IMG/VR virus record: IMGVR_UViG_3300050034_000084
Coordinates: 1 to 40,854 of that record
DNA from: a virus
Length of the DNA: 40,854 bases
Reading direction: 5' to 3' (one strand)
Of this stretch, positions 1 to 6,683 are shown piece by piece. The notes beneath the pieces were generated by a model that saw only the letters and a list, made by a program, of their open reading frames with translations, was not told the DNA's origin and did no database searches. Both the position numbers and the translations under genes were made by a program. Numbering within the stretch: the stretch's first letter is position 1; each line of letters starts with the position of its first letter.

Positions 1-2
1 CG

Positions 3-224
3 ATGGTCGAGGAGTTTGACCGCCTGTGCCCGCCGCTGGAGTTGATACCGACCGCGGTAATCCGCTGCGAGGTTAATCGGCGCACTGCGGCAGAGTCGCC
101 CAAACACAAGACTCTGCGCCCATGCGCAGGTTGCGGCGCAATGCTGGGCGCGCGGGAGCGGCGCAAGGCGTGCCCGAAATGCGGGGCAAGGAATACGCGC
201 ACACCGAAAGGAATCCATGACTGA
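3..224 (+). CDS. small zinc-ribbon protein, possibly 5'-truncated
   Basis: A 73-residue protein whose C-terminal half has two CxxC knuckles (CAGC and CPKC) about 16 residues apart, the pattern of a treble-clef or zinc-ribbon fold. The N-terminal half shows no recognisable motif. The first ATG is only two bases inside the window, so the true start may lie further upstream. The stop overlaps the start of the next gene by 8 nt, which suggests one operon. Function is unknown. Small zinc-ribbon proteins of this kind in phages are often nucleic-acid-binding accessory factors, but nothing here proves that. Confidence 0.55.
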   Translation: MVEEFDRLCPPLELIPTAVIRCEVNRRTAAESPKHKTLRPCAGCGAMLGARERRKACPKCGARNTRTPKGIHD

Positions 225-471
225 CCGACCAATGTCCGAACGAATGCAGAAGATCCTCGCAACCATCGCAGACGCCAAGAGCGGAGAGATCAGCGGCTGG
301 TCAATTACAAAGTGGATGAATCAGAGCAGAAACCCGGATGGCGTGAGAGAGGCTCTGCGAGGTCTAGTTAATCGCGGCCTGGTCACAATGCGCCCGGTGG
401 ACGATCCAAGCGATGAATGGAGCAGGCAGTTTCCTGACCGCATGAAAGCAATGTATTCTCTCAAAAAATAA
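217..471 (+). CDS. small winged-helix-like protein, hypothetical
   Basis: An 84-residue protein. Its middle (about residues 10-60) reads like a helix-turn-helix with wing: a first helix MQKILATIADA, a turn, a helix SITKWMNQS, a helix GVREALRGLVNRG, then LVTMRP, which could be the wing strand. The pattern 'xxLVNRGLVTMRP' is typical of winged-helix proteins that end a recognition helix before a beta hairpin. It overlaps the previous zinc-ribbon gene by 8 nt. It may be a DNA-binding regulator, but the fold is inferred from pattern only. Confidence 0.5.
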   Translation: MTDRPMSERMQKILATIADAKSGEISGWSITKWMNQSRNPDGVREALRGLVNRGLVTMRPVDDPSDEWSRQFPDRMKAMYSLKK

Positions 472-483
472 TTGCGCATTTTT

Positions 484-512
484 TTGTTTCAAACTGGGCG
501 CACTGTGCTAAT
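484..512 (+). promoter_or_regulatory. extended -10 promoter of the RHH gene
   Basis: The -35 candidate TTGTTT (484-489) is followed by a 17-nt spacer and -10 GCTAAT (507-512), preceded by TGT (504-506), an extended -10. The predicted transcription start falls at about 518-521, on the ATG at 521, and no Shine-Dalgarno lies upstream. The transcript would therefore be leaderless. A nearby AT-only inverted repeat (AAAAAAT 463-469 with ATTTTTT 478-484) could be a weak terminator for the upstream pair. Confidence 0.5.
500..508. promoter_or_regulatory. candidate operator palindrome
   Basis: GCACTGTGC is a perfect 9-nt palindrome around a central T. It overlaps the first bases of the -10 hexamer of the promoter above. 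Ribbon-helix-helix regulators bind short palindromes of this size, so autorepression of the RHH gene is a reasonable inference. A 9-nt palindrome alone is weak statistical evidence. Confidence 0.3.
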
Positions 513-520
513 CTTCACAC

Positions 521-652
521 ATGGAATTACGCATCACCAAATTCGACGCCGCGCTGCATAAGTCCCTCAAGATGCAGGCGGCAAAGCAAGGTAAATCCCT
601 GCGGCAGGTTGTTATCGAACTGCTGCGCGAAGCGATGAAGGCTCTTAAGTAG
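521..652 (+). CDS. Arc/CopG-type ribbon-helix-helix protein
   Basis: A 43-residue protein. It begins with the strand MELRITKFD, then helix AALHKSLKMQAAKQG, then KSLRQVVIELLREAMKAL. This is the strand-helix-helix layout of Arc/CopG/MetJ regulators: a short beta strand, first helix, a K-S turn and a second amphipathic helix. These proteins form dimers whose paired strands enter the DNA major groove. There is no Shine-Dalgarno, and the ATG coincides with the predicted transcription start, so the gene is probably leaderless. It stands alone, followed by 237 nt without a clear gene. It is the only obvious candidate in the window for a lysogeny or early-timing regulator. Confidence 0.7.
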   Translation: MELRITKFDAALHKSLKMQAAKQGKSLRQVVIELLREAMKALK

Positions 653-660
653 TATCAAGT

Positions 661-847
661 TTGCGCAGGATGAAACTATGCTCCAAGCGGAATCGGTGTG
701 GACCACCTTGCAGCGCAGGACATAGACATACTGACGACGTGAAGGCCAGATGCCCGGACTAGAGCAGCCGCAAGGCCGAGACTCAAGGGTACGCGGGGCG
801 AAGACACAGCGACACTTTAAGTCCCCTTAATTCTAGCTCCTGCGCAA
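661..847 (+). ncRNA. candidate structured RNA with possible alternative pairing
   Basis: This stretch lies in the 237-nt gap between the RHH gene and the gene at 890, and no credible ORF was found in it. A perfect 10-bp inverted repeat closes it (661-670 with 838-847). Inside are a helix of 8 bp with one bulge (676-684 with 718-725), a GNRA-capped hairpin (767-769/774-776, loop GCAA), a 5-bp helix (756-760 with 820-824), and a 6-nt complementarity that could form a pseudoknot (706-711 with 770-775). The octamer GCGCAGGA occurs twice (663-670 and 713-720), so the 3' arm could pair with either copy. It ends 42 nt before the ATG at 890. It could be a small RNA or a cis-acting leader. It matches no RNA family that I recognise. 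Confidence 0.35.
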
Positions 848-889
848 TTCATTCCAACGCACCATCAACCCAGTAATACGAGGCGCACT

Positions 890-1306
890 ATGTCTCTCTT
901 CTCTTTTTTCCGCAAGTCCGCACCATCCCCTGAAACCGAGCGCTCCAATGCGCTTATCGAGCTAATCTATTCCGGCCACGCTATGGCTGAACTGTTGGTC
1001 ATGGCTGATGGCCGCGATTACTCCTGCGTCTGCGGCATGATCGTAGGCCCAGTGGAAAACCCCTCGCATCATCGCAACTTCTGCCCGGTCGCACGCTTCT
1101 ATGCTGCGGTTGAGGCTGTGCGTGCAGCGCAACTCCCCTTATATTCCGCTGAGGCTGATCGCGATTGTGAAGCCCTGCGCAACGGCACAGCGCGTTACTC
1201 CACGCCGCGCGAGGATGTTATTGTGATGGGCGTGTTGGCTGTTATCTGCACCGCACTCATCGGCCTATGTGTGCATTTCGCGCAGAAAGCGGGCCTACCG
1301 TGGTAA
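890..1306 (+). CDS. hypothetical protein, Cys/His cluster and C-terminal membrane helix
   Basis: A 138-residue protein of unknown function. Residues about 47-65 contain a Cys/His cluster (CVCG, then HHRNFC) that could bind one metal ion. Near the C-terminus is a hydrophobic segment of about 22 residues (VIVMGVLAVICTALIGLCVHF), long enough to cross the membrane, so the protein is probably a tail-anchored membrane protein with its metal-binding part in the cytoplasm. The start has a GAGG about 8 nt upstream. It overlaps the next small membrane-protein gene by 7 nt. The two may act together. Confidence 0.55.
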   Translation: MSLFSFFRKSAPSPETERSNALIELIYSGHAMAELLVMADGRDYSCVCGMIVGPVENPSHHRNFCPVARFYAAVEAVRAAQLPLYSAEADRDCEALRNGTARYSTPREDVIVMGVLAVICTALIGLCVHFAQKAGLPW

Positions 1307-1443
1307 CTGTTCACGAGATAGCAATTCTCGTAATGGGATTTACGATGGGCGTGCTCGTCTGGCAGATCACAAACATCATTCGCGACACGCGCTGGCTCGG
1401 GCAGGAACGTCGCAAGGCCGAGCGCAGAAAAGAGGAACAATGA
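1300..1443 (+). CDS. small single-pass membrane protein
   Basis: A 47-residue protein read from GTG at 1300, overlapping the previous gene by 7 nt and the next ATG by 4 nt. Residues 6-27 (EIAILVMGFTMGVLVWQITNII) form one membrane helix, followed by a highly charged tail rich in Arg, Lys and Glu. The overlaps on both sides and the clear hydrophobic/charged design support a real gene. A role in the envelope is likely; nothing more specific can be said. Confidence 0.5.
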   Translation: MVTVHEIAILVMGFTMGVLVWQITNIIRDTRWLGQERRKAERRKEEQ

Positions 1444-1706
1444 GCAGTCCCACACAGCACGAATGGCAAGAAATGGAACATGCATGGGTGAATCGCGCCC
1501 TTGTCGCAGAAAGAAAACTCGCCGCCCTGCAATCCTCGCACGAGGAGATGGTCAAGGCGCTGACAGTGATGCTCGAACGGTGCGCTCTGGTTTACACGCA
1601 TCCCACCCTTGACCCTGAGGTCATGAAGGCGCGGAAAGCCCTCGACAACGCGGCGAAGCTGGACCCAACCAAGGCAGACGGAAAGCAGGCACCCAATGCG
1701 CTTTGA
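1440..1706 (+). CDS. hypothetical helical protein
   Basis: An 88-residue protein starting MSSPTQHEWQ. The start at 1440 is preferred over longer versions because it overlaps the upstream stop as ATGA and has an AGAGGA sequence 4-9 nt upstream. The protein is mostly predicted helix, with one long amphipathic stretch (about residues 15-45) that could form a coiled coil. No catalytic motif is visible. It overlaps the next gene by 11 nt. Function unknown. Confidence 0.55.
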   Translation: MSSPTQHEWQEMEHAWVNRALVAERKLAALQSSHEEMVKALTVMLERCALVYTHPTLDPEVMKARKALDNAAKLDPTKADGKQAPNAL

Positions 1707-2025
1707 CTTCGCATGCTTCGCCCTCTGCGAGATCACGGTAGTGGACGACTCAGACCTAGACCTGCACGAGGTAGACGCCACGCTGCTCAGCTTCCATGCC
1801 AGCGTACTCGACGCGATGAAAGAGCAGACGCACCGCACCGAGTTACTGCGCGCTGCGCACAAACTTCAGTACAGCGGTCCGAAATGGCCCTGGGCTGCGC
1901 CGGAGTTTCTAGAACCCATCTATCAGCTTGTGCCTATCCAGCAGATGCGCTTCGATGACTTGAGCGATGCGCAAGACATGATCGAATCTGCTGCCGTTCT
2001 TCAACAAAAGGGCGTTGGAGTCTAG
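1696..2025 (+). CDS. hypothetical protein
   Basis: A 109-residue acidic protein of unknown function. It has a possible N-terminal strand pair (FDFACFALCEITVVDD), a His/Glu-containing helix (EQTHRTELLRAAHKL) and a Trp/Pro-rich middle (SGPKWPWAAPEFLEP). It ends with TAG, and the promoter-like TATAAT of the HNH leader begins at the next base. Nothing supports a specific role. Confidence 0.5.
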   Translation: MRFDFACFALCEITVVDDSDLDLHEVDATLLSFHASVLDAMKEQTHRTELLRAAHKLQYSGPKWPWAAPEFLEPIYQLVPIQQMRFDDLSDAQDMIESAAVLQQKGVGV

Positions 2026-2031
2026 TATAAT
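2026..2031 (+). promoter_or_regulatory. perfect -10 box inside the HNH leader
   Basis: TATAAT follows the upstream stop codon directly. No good -35 is present at 17 nt; TTCAAC at 2000-2005 is 20 nt away. Transcription from here would start near 2038, inside the left arm of the inverted repeat at 2030-2041. Such mRNA would lack most of that arm, whereas read-through mRNA from the operon would carry all of it. Confidence 0.4.
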
Positions 2032-2100
2032 GGGGTTGTCAGGTGTTAGAAGCACCGGCAAAGCCTTATCGCCTGGGAGGGCGAATCATGACAACCCCAT
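2030..2100 (+). promoter_or_regulatory. start-codon-masking leader structure of the HNH gene
   Basis: A perfect 12-bp inverted repeat (2030-2041 with 2089-2100) encloses 47 nt. The right arm covers two of the three bases of the HNH start codon (2088-2090). Inside are three small hairpins: GGTG/CACC (2042-2045/2053-2056), GGC/GCC (2057-2059/2063-2065) and CGCC/GGCG (2070-2073/2080-2083). The last holds the Shine-Dalgarno GGGAGGG. Together they can fold as a compact four-way junction that hides both SD and ATG. The layout resembles the translational masking known for T4 homing endonuclease genes such as I-TevI; that parallel is inference. Confidence 0.6.
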
Positions 2101-2591
2101 CTACGCCATTGTACCGCGAAATCCAGTTGACGCAAGGTCAGGTAGCGCTGGTATCGGAGCATCGTTTCGAGGAACTGAATTCTTTCAAGTGGTATGCCAG
2201 ATGGGACCCAGCCATGATGAGTTTCTATGCTGAACGCGCCATCAGTAAAGGGAAAGGTAGGCAATCGAAACTACACATGCACCGTGTGATTCTTGGGCTA
2301 GCGCATGGAGATAAGCGGCATGGCGACCATAAAAATCATGACACACTCGATAACCGCGACGAAAATTTACGGATCGCTACACGATCAGAGAATCTTTGCA
2401 ATCGGGGAGCTTGCATCAATAATCGGAGTGGATTTAAAGGGGTTTACAGGCACAATCAAAAATGGGCAGCGCAGATAGGTTTTAATGGAAAGCGCAAATA
2501 TCTGGGATACTACCCCACTCCAGAGTTAGCTTTCGCCGCATATTGCGCAGCGGCAAAACAATTGCACGGAGATTTTGCGAGGACAAAATGA
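2088..2591 (+). CDS. HNH endonuclease with AP2 DNA-binding domain
   Basis: A 167-residue free-standing homing-type endonuclease. Residues about 60-100 hold the HNH nuclease core: GDHKNHDTLDNRDENLRIAT contains the His at 81 and the two conserved Asn residues (about 89 and 93) of the HNH_3 pattern. Residues 114-160 form an AP2-type DNA-binding domain (SGFKGVYRHNQKWAAQI, then KYLGYYPTPELAFAAY). The ATG at 2088 is chosen because GGGAGG lies 7 nt upstream and the extended reading frame has no better signal. The enzyme would nick or cut DNA at a target site and promote spread of its own gene. The stop overlaps the next ATG by 4 nt. Confidence 0.9.
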   Translation: MTTPSTPLYREIQLTQGQVALVSEHRFEELNSFKWYARWDPAMMSFYAERAISKGKGRQSKLHMHRVILGLAHGDKRHGDHKNHDTLDNRDENLRIATRSENLCNRGACINNRSGFKGVYRHNQKWAAQIGFNGKRKYLGYYPTPELAFAAYCAAAKQLHGDFARTK

Positions 2592-2833
2592 GGGAATATC
2601 GCGGCGAATCCGCAGATGAATGGCTGGGCATCACCTGCCCGGAGGATTTAGCGCCGCTCGAAAGCAACTACGATGCGGACGCAGACTACAACGCAGAGCG
2701 CGACGAACCAGAGCCGCAGCCCGTCAGCACACCCGAGCAGATCGCAGCACGGCGTGCATTCGTTGAGCGCCACTTTGCAAACTTTCCGGACTTACGACAG
2801 TGCCTAGCCATGCTGGACGCGGAGGCGAAATGA
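2588..2833 (+). CDS. hypothetical acidic protein
   Basis: An 81-residue protein read from the ATG at 2588, which overlaps the HNH stop as ATGA. It is strongly acidic in its first half (ESNYDADADYNAERDEPEP) and helical in its second (TPEQIAARRAFVERHFANF). No family was recognised. Its coupling to the HNH gene could mean it belongs to the host phage operon into which the endonuclease inserted. Confidence 0.5.
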   Translation: MREYRGESADEWLGITCPEDLAPLESNYDADADYNAERDEPEPQPVSTPEQIAARRAFVERHFANFPDLRQCLAMLDAEAK

Positions 2834-3012
2834 CGCTTGAGGAGAAACAGATAAGAGCCGAAGCGATGCGGGAGATTGCCCGCGAGCTGGTCCGTATGAG
2901 ATCCGAATCGAGTGTGCCGTTTCGTTTCGGCTTTTGTTACGACAGGAAAACAGCATTATTCGATGCAGCAAGCTTTGTTTACGATAAGGCACAGCAGGAG
3001 TTAGGTAAATGA
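2830..3012 (+). CDS. hypothetical protein
   Basis: A 60-residue protein starting MTLEEKQIRAEAMREIA. The start is set by the ATGA overlap with the upstream stop. It begins with a long charged helix, has a central aromatic stretch (PFRFGFCYDRKT) and ends with another helix. It overlaps the ERF gene by 4 nt. Position suggests a small accessory to the recombination module, but no function is visible. Confidence 0.5.
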   Translation: MTLEEKQIRAEAMREIARELVRMRSESSVPFRFGFCYDRKTALFDAASFVYDKAQQELGK

Positions 3013-3800
3013 CCGATAGCGCAATCACCAAACAAACACCAGCGCCACTCGCAGAACTAGGCCCCATGCAGCTCATGCAGCAAGCTCTCGCCAGCGGCAC
3101 GTCGCCCGAGGTTATCCGCGAGCTGGTCGCCCTTCAGCAGTCCGTGGAGCGCTTCAATTGGGAGCGCGAAGAGCGGCAATCGAAGATTGATTTCGATAAT
3201 GCGCTGAGCACCTGCCAGTCCAAGGTTGCCACGCTGGCTCCTAACCAGGGGCGCAAGAGCAAGAGGACAGATACACACGACAGTATTTTCTGGCTTGATT
3301 ACAAAGGGCTCGATGGAGCTATCCGCCCAATCTATCTCGCCGAGGGGTTCTCGCTTAGCTTTTCTGAGGTTCAGGAAGCAAAAGATAACTACGTGGGCAT
3401 GACAGCCATCCTTTCTCGCGGCGGCGTTTCGCGGGAGTACTTCAAGCGCCTCACTCTTACTGCGGCGTTCGACGGGATGCCGAAAGCGGACGCGGAGGCA
3501 TCCGCTGCATCCCGCGTCAAGCGCTACCTTGTGCTCCAGATTTTCAATATTGCTGTCGGCATCGACAAGGATGAAAAGAAGCCTTTCGCGGACGGCAAGC
3601 AGCCAGGCGTACTCGATGAGCGCGAACACATCACGCACCTTGAGAATATCCGCGCGGCCAACGACGTTAAAGAGCTACAGCGTCTTTACATGGCCGCGCA
3701 GAAGGCCGCGGACGCGACCGGCGATACCAAGAGCACAATCACCTTTGCGGACGCGAAGAACAAGCGCTACCGCGAACTTCAAGCGGAAGGAAGGGTCTAG
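3009..3800 (+). CDS. erf: ERF-family single-strand annealing recombinase
   Basis: A 263-residue protein. The central motif (about residues 94-120: FWLDYKGLDGAIRPIYLAEG followed by FSLSF) matches the ERF/Rad52-like signature, in which an aromatic, 'IRPxL' and 'GFSLSF' follow a lysine-rich segment. The N-terminal part is a charged helix, the C-terminus another. ERF proteins coat single-stranded DNA and anneal complementary strands during phage recombination and end repair. The YqaJ-type exonuclease, SSB-like protein and RusA resolvase nearby complete a classic recombination module. It ends in TAG one base before the next ATG. Confidence 0.85.
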   Translation: MTDSAITKQTPAPLAELGPMQLMQQALASGTSPEVIRELVALQQSVERFNWEREERQSKIDFDNALSTCQSKVATLAPNQGRKSKRTDTHDSIFWLDYKGLDGAIRPIYLAEGFSLSFSEVQEAKDNYVGMTAILSRGGVSREYFKRLTLTAAFDGMPKADAEASAASRVKRYLVLQIFNIAVGIDKDEKKPFADGKQPGVLDEREHITHLENIRAANDVKELQRLYMAAQKAADATGDTKSTITFADAKNKRYRELQAEGRV

Positions 3801-3801
3801 C

Positions 3802-4041
3802 ATGGCAGTAAACAATTTCGACGTGCTGAAACGCATGGCCGCGGAGAACAAGGATATTCGTCTAGGAACCGATCTTCTCAACATGAAAGCGGTCAAGGCC
3901 GGGAGCCAGATAACAATGGGAATCGAAGGGAACGTTCTCGCACAGTTGATGTTTGGCGAGTTGAACGCGTGTTTGATTCTCTACAACAAAAAGCAGTTCA
4001 TTGAAACCGTTGCGACGATGGAAAAGGAGAACGAGGCATGA
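3802..4041 (+). CDS. hypothetical protein
   Basis: A 79-residue protein starting MAVNNFDVLKRM at 3802, with AGGAAGG about 10 nt upstream. It is mixed alpha/beta (KAGSQITMGIEGNVLAQLM). No family was recognised. Located between the ERF gene and the coiled-coil gene and overlapping the latter by 4 nt, it probably is a small accessory of the recombination operon. Confidence 0.55.
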   Translation: MAVNNFDVLKRMAAENKDIRLGTDLLNMKAVKAGSQITMGIEGNVLAQLMFGELNACLILYNKKQFIETVATMEKENEA

Positions 4042-5342
4042 GGCTGAACGCAGAAGCACACGCAAAACTGGAAATCTTCGCGCCCGATGCGGAGGAATCG
4101 CCCATCACGTCACTGGCGCTGATCGAAACCACATCGGCATCGCTGGTTTACGCCCCTGGCGCCCTCACCGCGCTGGTGGACAATCTCAAGCAGGAAGTCC
4201 GCGCACAGCTTGCCACGCTGGACGTGTCCATTCCCAAGGACCGCGCCCGCATGATCTCGCTGTCCGCCCGCGTTGCGACCGCAAAGGTCAAGCTCGACAA
4301 ACTGGGCGACTCACTCATTGAAGAGCATCGCGCCGTGGTCACAGCGGTGAACTCCGACCGCAAGGCAATGCGCGACGACTTGGACGCCTTCAAGGTCGAA
4401 GTGCGCAAGCCGGTGACGGACCTGGAGAATGCGGAGACGGCACGCAAAGCTGCGCACGAGGCGGCGCTGGCAGAGATTGAGCTTTCCGGTCCGCATTCGC
4501 TTCAAAACTGGATGGAATTTTCAGCAGAAGCCATGCGGGAGCGGATACGTGAGATCGAGAGCGATCCGCGGGACTGGCAGGAATTCTCGACCCGTGCAGA
4601 GCGAACCAAAGCATGGGCTAAAGAGCAGATTTTGCGGGCTATCAAGGCGAAAGAGGAGCACGAAGCAGCGAAAATTGAACTGGACCGTCTTCGCGCCGAA
4701 GCCGCTGAACGCGCCATCAAGGAACGCGAGGAAGCAGCCGCCAAAGCCGCCCAGGATGCCGCAGAGCGCCGCGCAGCCGAGCAAGCGCGCATTGCCCGCG
4801 AAGCTGCCGAGCGTGAGCGCCAGCGGGTCGAGAATGAGCGCATCGAGGCCGAGGCGCGGGCGAAGCAGGCCGAAGCCGAGAGGATCGCCGCGGAGCAGAA
4901 AGCAGAGCGCGACCTCAAGGAAGCCGCCCACCGCGCCGTGTTGGCCGCGCAAGAGGCTGCGGACTCCGAGCGCAGAGCCATCGCCCAAGAGCGCCAGCGG
5001 CTCGCAGACCAACAAGCAGAGGCAGAGCGTGCGGCGGAAGCAGCAGAGGCCAGGCGCGTTGCCGAGGCTGAAGCGGCAGAGCTTGCACAGCAGAAAGCTT
5101 TGAAGGCAGCCGATATTGAGCGCATCGCAGCCGTCGCAAAGGAACGTCTCAGGCTGGAAGACGAACAGCGCGAAGCGCGGATTGCTGCTGAGACCCGGGC
5201 AAAGAATAAGGCGCATCGGCTCAAGATTGACAACGAAGTCCTGGGCGCGATTGTTGCGCTCGACATCCCAATGGATCGCGCCCAAGACTTGCTCATTGCC
5301 ATTGCAAAGGGCGCTGTGCCGCACGTAACCATTTCGTACTAA
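4038..5342 (+). CDS. long coiled-coil protein of the recombination module
   Basis: A 434-residue protein. Residues 1-190 form a folded or helical head (with VDNLKQEVRAQLATLD and a conserved-looking DSLIEEHRAVVTAVN). Residues about 195-395 are an almost unbroken Ala/Glu/Arg coiled coil with strong heptad character. A short C-terminal tail ends in PMDRAQDLLIAIAKGAVPHV. Coiled-coil proteins of similar architecture commonly sit beside recombinases and YqaJ exonucleases in temperate phages, but their biochemical role is not established. The high GC makes long antisense ORFs appear here; they are shadows. Confidence 0.75.
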   Translation: MRLNAEAHAKLEIFAPDAEESPITSLALIETTSASLVYAPGALTALVDNLKQEVRAQLATLDVSIPKDRARMISLSARVATAKVKLDKLGDSLIEEHRAVVTAVNSDRKAMRDDLDAFKVEVRKPVTDLENAETARKAAHEAALAEIELSGPHSLQNWMEFSAEAMRERIREIESDPRDWQEFSTRAERTKAWAKEQILRAIKAKEEHEAAKIELDRLRAEAAERAIKEREEAAAKAAQDAAERRAAEQARIAREAAERERQRVENERIEAEARAKQAEAERIAAEQKAERDLKEAAHRAVLAAQEAADSERRAIAQERQRLADQQAEAERAAEAAEARRVAEAEAAELAQQKALKAADIERIAAVAKERLRLEDEQREARIAAETRAKNKAHRLKIDNEVLGAIVALDIPMDRAQDLLIAIAKGAVPHVTISY

Positions 5343-5351
5343 GGAGCGACA

Positions 5352-6149
5352 ATGCAGATTCTACGATTCGCGCAGCACGGCACAGGCGGTAACGTGTCCG
5401 ATGACTTCTTTCAGGCGCACTTAGGCCGCGCCACGGCTTCCAGCGCCTCAGCCATTCTCGATTTCACGCAGAAGGGCGTGGAGGGTTCCAAGCGCAAACT
5501 CTACCGGCTGGAGAAGGTCGCAGAGATCCTGAGCGGCATCGCGGCGCAAGATCACTTCGTTTCAGCGCCCATGAAGGCTGGCACATTCTCCGAGCCAGCG
5601 GCCCGCACGGCCTACGAACTCGAAGAGGGCGTGATGGTCGAAGAGGTCGGCATGGTGGTAGGCGATAATGAGCGCACAGGCTGGAGTCCTGACGGTCTGG
5701 TAAACGACGCCGCTGGCAATCTGGTCGGCGCAATCGAGTCGAAGTGCCCGCGCACAACCACGCACCTGCAAACCCTCGACGCGGGCCAGATTCCCGAGGG
5801 CAACATGCCGCAACTGCTCTTCGCATTCATGTGCTGCCCGCCGCTGCAATGGATCGACTTTATCAGCCGCGACGGAGGCATGAGCAACGATCCAGCGATG
5901 TTCGGACCGATCCTGCCCAGGCGCTACGTGCAGTTCACAATCCGTTTGCACCGCGCAGAGTGCGAGGCACAGATTGCCAAGATGCGCGAGGCGACAGACA
6001 AGTTCTTGGCGGATGTGGACGCGACCATTGAGCGCCTGAAAGCCAGAGCGCCGGAGGTTGCCGAACCTGAGCGCGTTGCGGAAGATTTCGGCGACCTTGG
6101 GCTGACCGACGCGGACATTCAAGCAGCAGATCCAAACTGGAAAGGGTAA
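5352..6149 (+). CDS. YqaJ/lambda-exo type recombination exonuclease
   Basis: A 265-residue nuclease of the PD-(D/E)xK superfamily. Motifs in order: RATASSASAILDF (26-38), the family's opening R-x-T-A-S; E81 in GTFSEPAAR; WSPDGLV (111-117) with catalytic Asp114; AIESKCP with Glu129 and Lys131; and Gln154 in MPQLLFAFM. These match lambda exonuclease/YqaJ enzymes, which degrade one strand of double-stranded DNA 5' to 3' to expose the single strand used by an annealing protein, here ERF. The start has AAGGAG 5-10 nt upstream. It is followed directly by the SSB-like gene. Confidence 0.88.
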   Translation: MQILRFAQHGTGGNVSDDFFQAHLGRATASSASAILDFTQKGVEGSKRKLYRLEKVAEILSGIAAQDHFVSAPMKAGTFSEPAARTAYELEEGVMVEEVGMVVGDNERTGWSPDGLVNDAAGNLVGAIESKCPRTTTHLQTLDAGQIPEGNMPQLLFAFMCCPPLQWIDFISRDGGMSNDPAMFGPILPRRYVQFTIRLHRAECEAQIAKMREATDKFLADVDATIERLKARAPEVAEPERVAEDFGDLGLTDADIQAADPNWKG

Positions 6150-6152
6150 ATC

Positions 6153-6674
6153 ATGGCAAACGCACCGTTTTATGAGGCCGGTAACTACATGGGAACGATT
6201 ATCGGCCAAGGGCTGTCCAAGGCAAAGACAGGGACAGCGCAGTTTGTTTTGGAAGTACGAATTCTCGGCTTTCAATCAAGTTCCGGAGTCGTTGAACTTG
6301 AAAAGCAATACAGCCGCACCATCTACATGGCACTAACGGAAAGGACAGTTGAATTTGTCGGACACACGCTCCGCGCTCTAGGCTTTCGCGGCCAGTCGTT
6401 CGGCCCTCTCGATCCTGCGCACCTTGAACATCAAAGCTTTGTCGGCAAGAATGTCGAACTATCTTGCGAACACGAAAGTTACAACGGCGGTGCGCCCCGC
6501 GAAAAGTGGCGCATCAATGACCGCAAATCGCTGAATCTAACTCCGCTGCGGGAGGAAGAAATAAGCAGCCTTGACCGGCAGTTCGCCTCGAAATTGTCGC
6601 ACGACAACACTGATACAGCCTCAAGCAGCCTTGCAGCACAAACCGAAATCTCGGACGACGATATTCCTTTTTGA
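6153..6674 (+). CDS. single-stranded DNA-binding-like protein
   Basis: A 173-residue protein ending ISDDDIPF, the acidic tip with C-terminal Pro-Phe by which SSBs recruit repair and replication enzymes. The N-terminal 110 residues are beta-rich (TAQFVLEVRILGF, NVELSCEH) and could form an OB fold. The middle is Ser/Thr-rich linker, as in SSBs. It lies 3 nt after the exonuclease gene and fits the recombination module. It may belong to a phage SSB family distinct from bacterial Ssb. Confidence 0.7.
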   Translation: MANAPFYEAGNYMGTIIGQGLSKAKTGTAQFVLEVRILGFQSSSGVVELEKQYSRTIYMALTERTVEFVGHTLRALGFRGQSFGPLDPAHLEHQSFVGKNVELSCEHESYNGGAPREKWRINDRKSLNLTPLREEEISSLDRQFASKLSHDNTDTASSSLAAQTEISDDDIPF

Positions 6675-6683
6675 GAGGGAACC

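Noticed and set aside
671-740. Hammerhead ribozyme from CTGACGA (731-737) and GAAA (672-675)
   Set aside because: Both core pieces exist in a permuted order and one stem fits, but stem II cannot form between the flanks.
653-889. Group I intron or retron RNA
   Set aside because: Some fragments resemble group I P7 (GGACTAGA with AAGTCC), and the end repeats resemble retron a1/a2. The full group I core could not be laid out, the flanking genes are not split halves, and no reverse transcriptase is present.
4502-5332. Long antisense ORFs (about 270 codons) opposite the coiled-coil gene
   Set aside because: They mirror the Ala/Glu/Arg codon bias of the plus-strand gene, giving low-complexity Ser/Ala/Arg sequence, and have no ribosome site.
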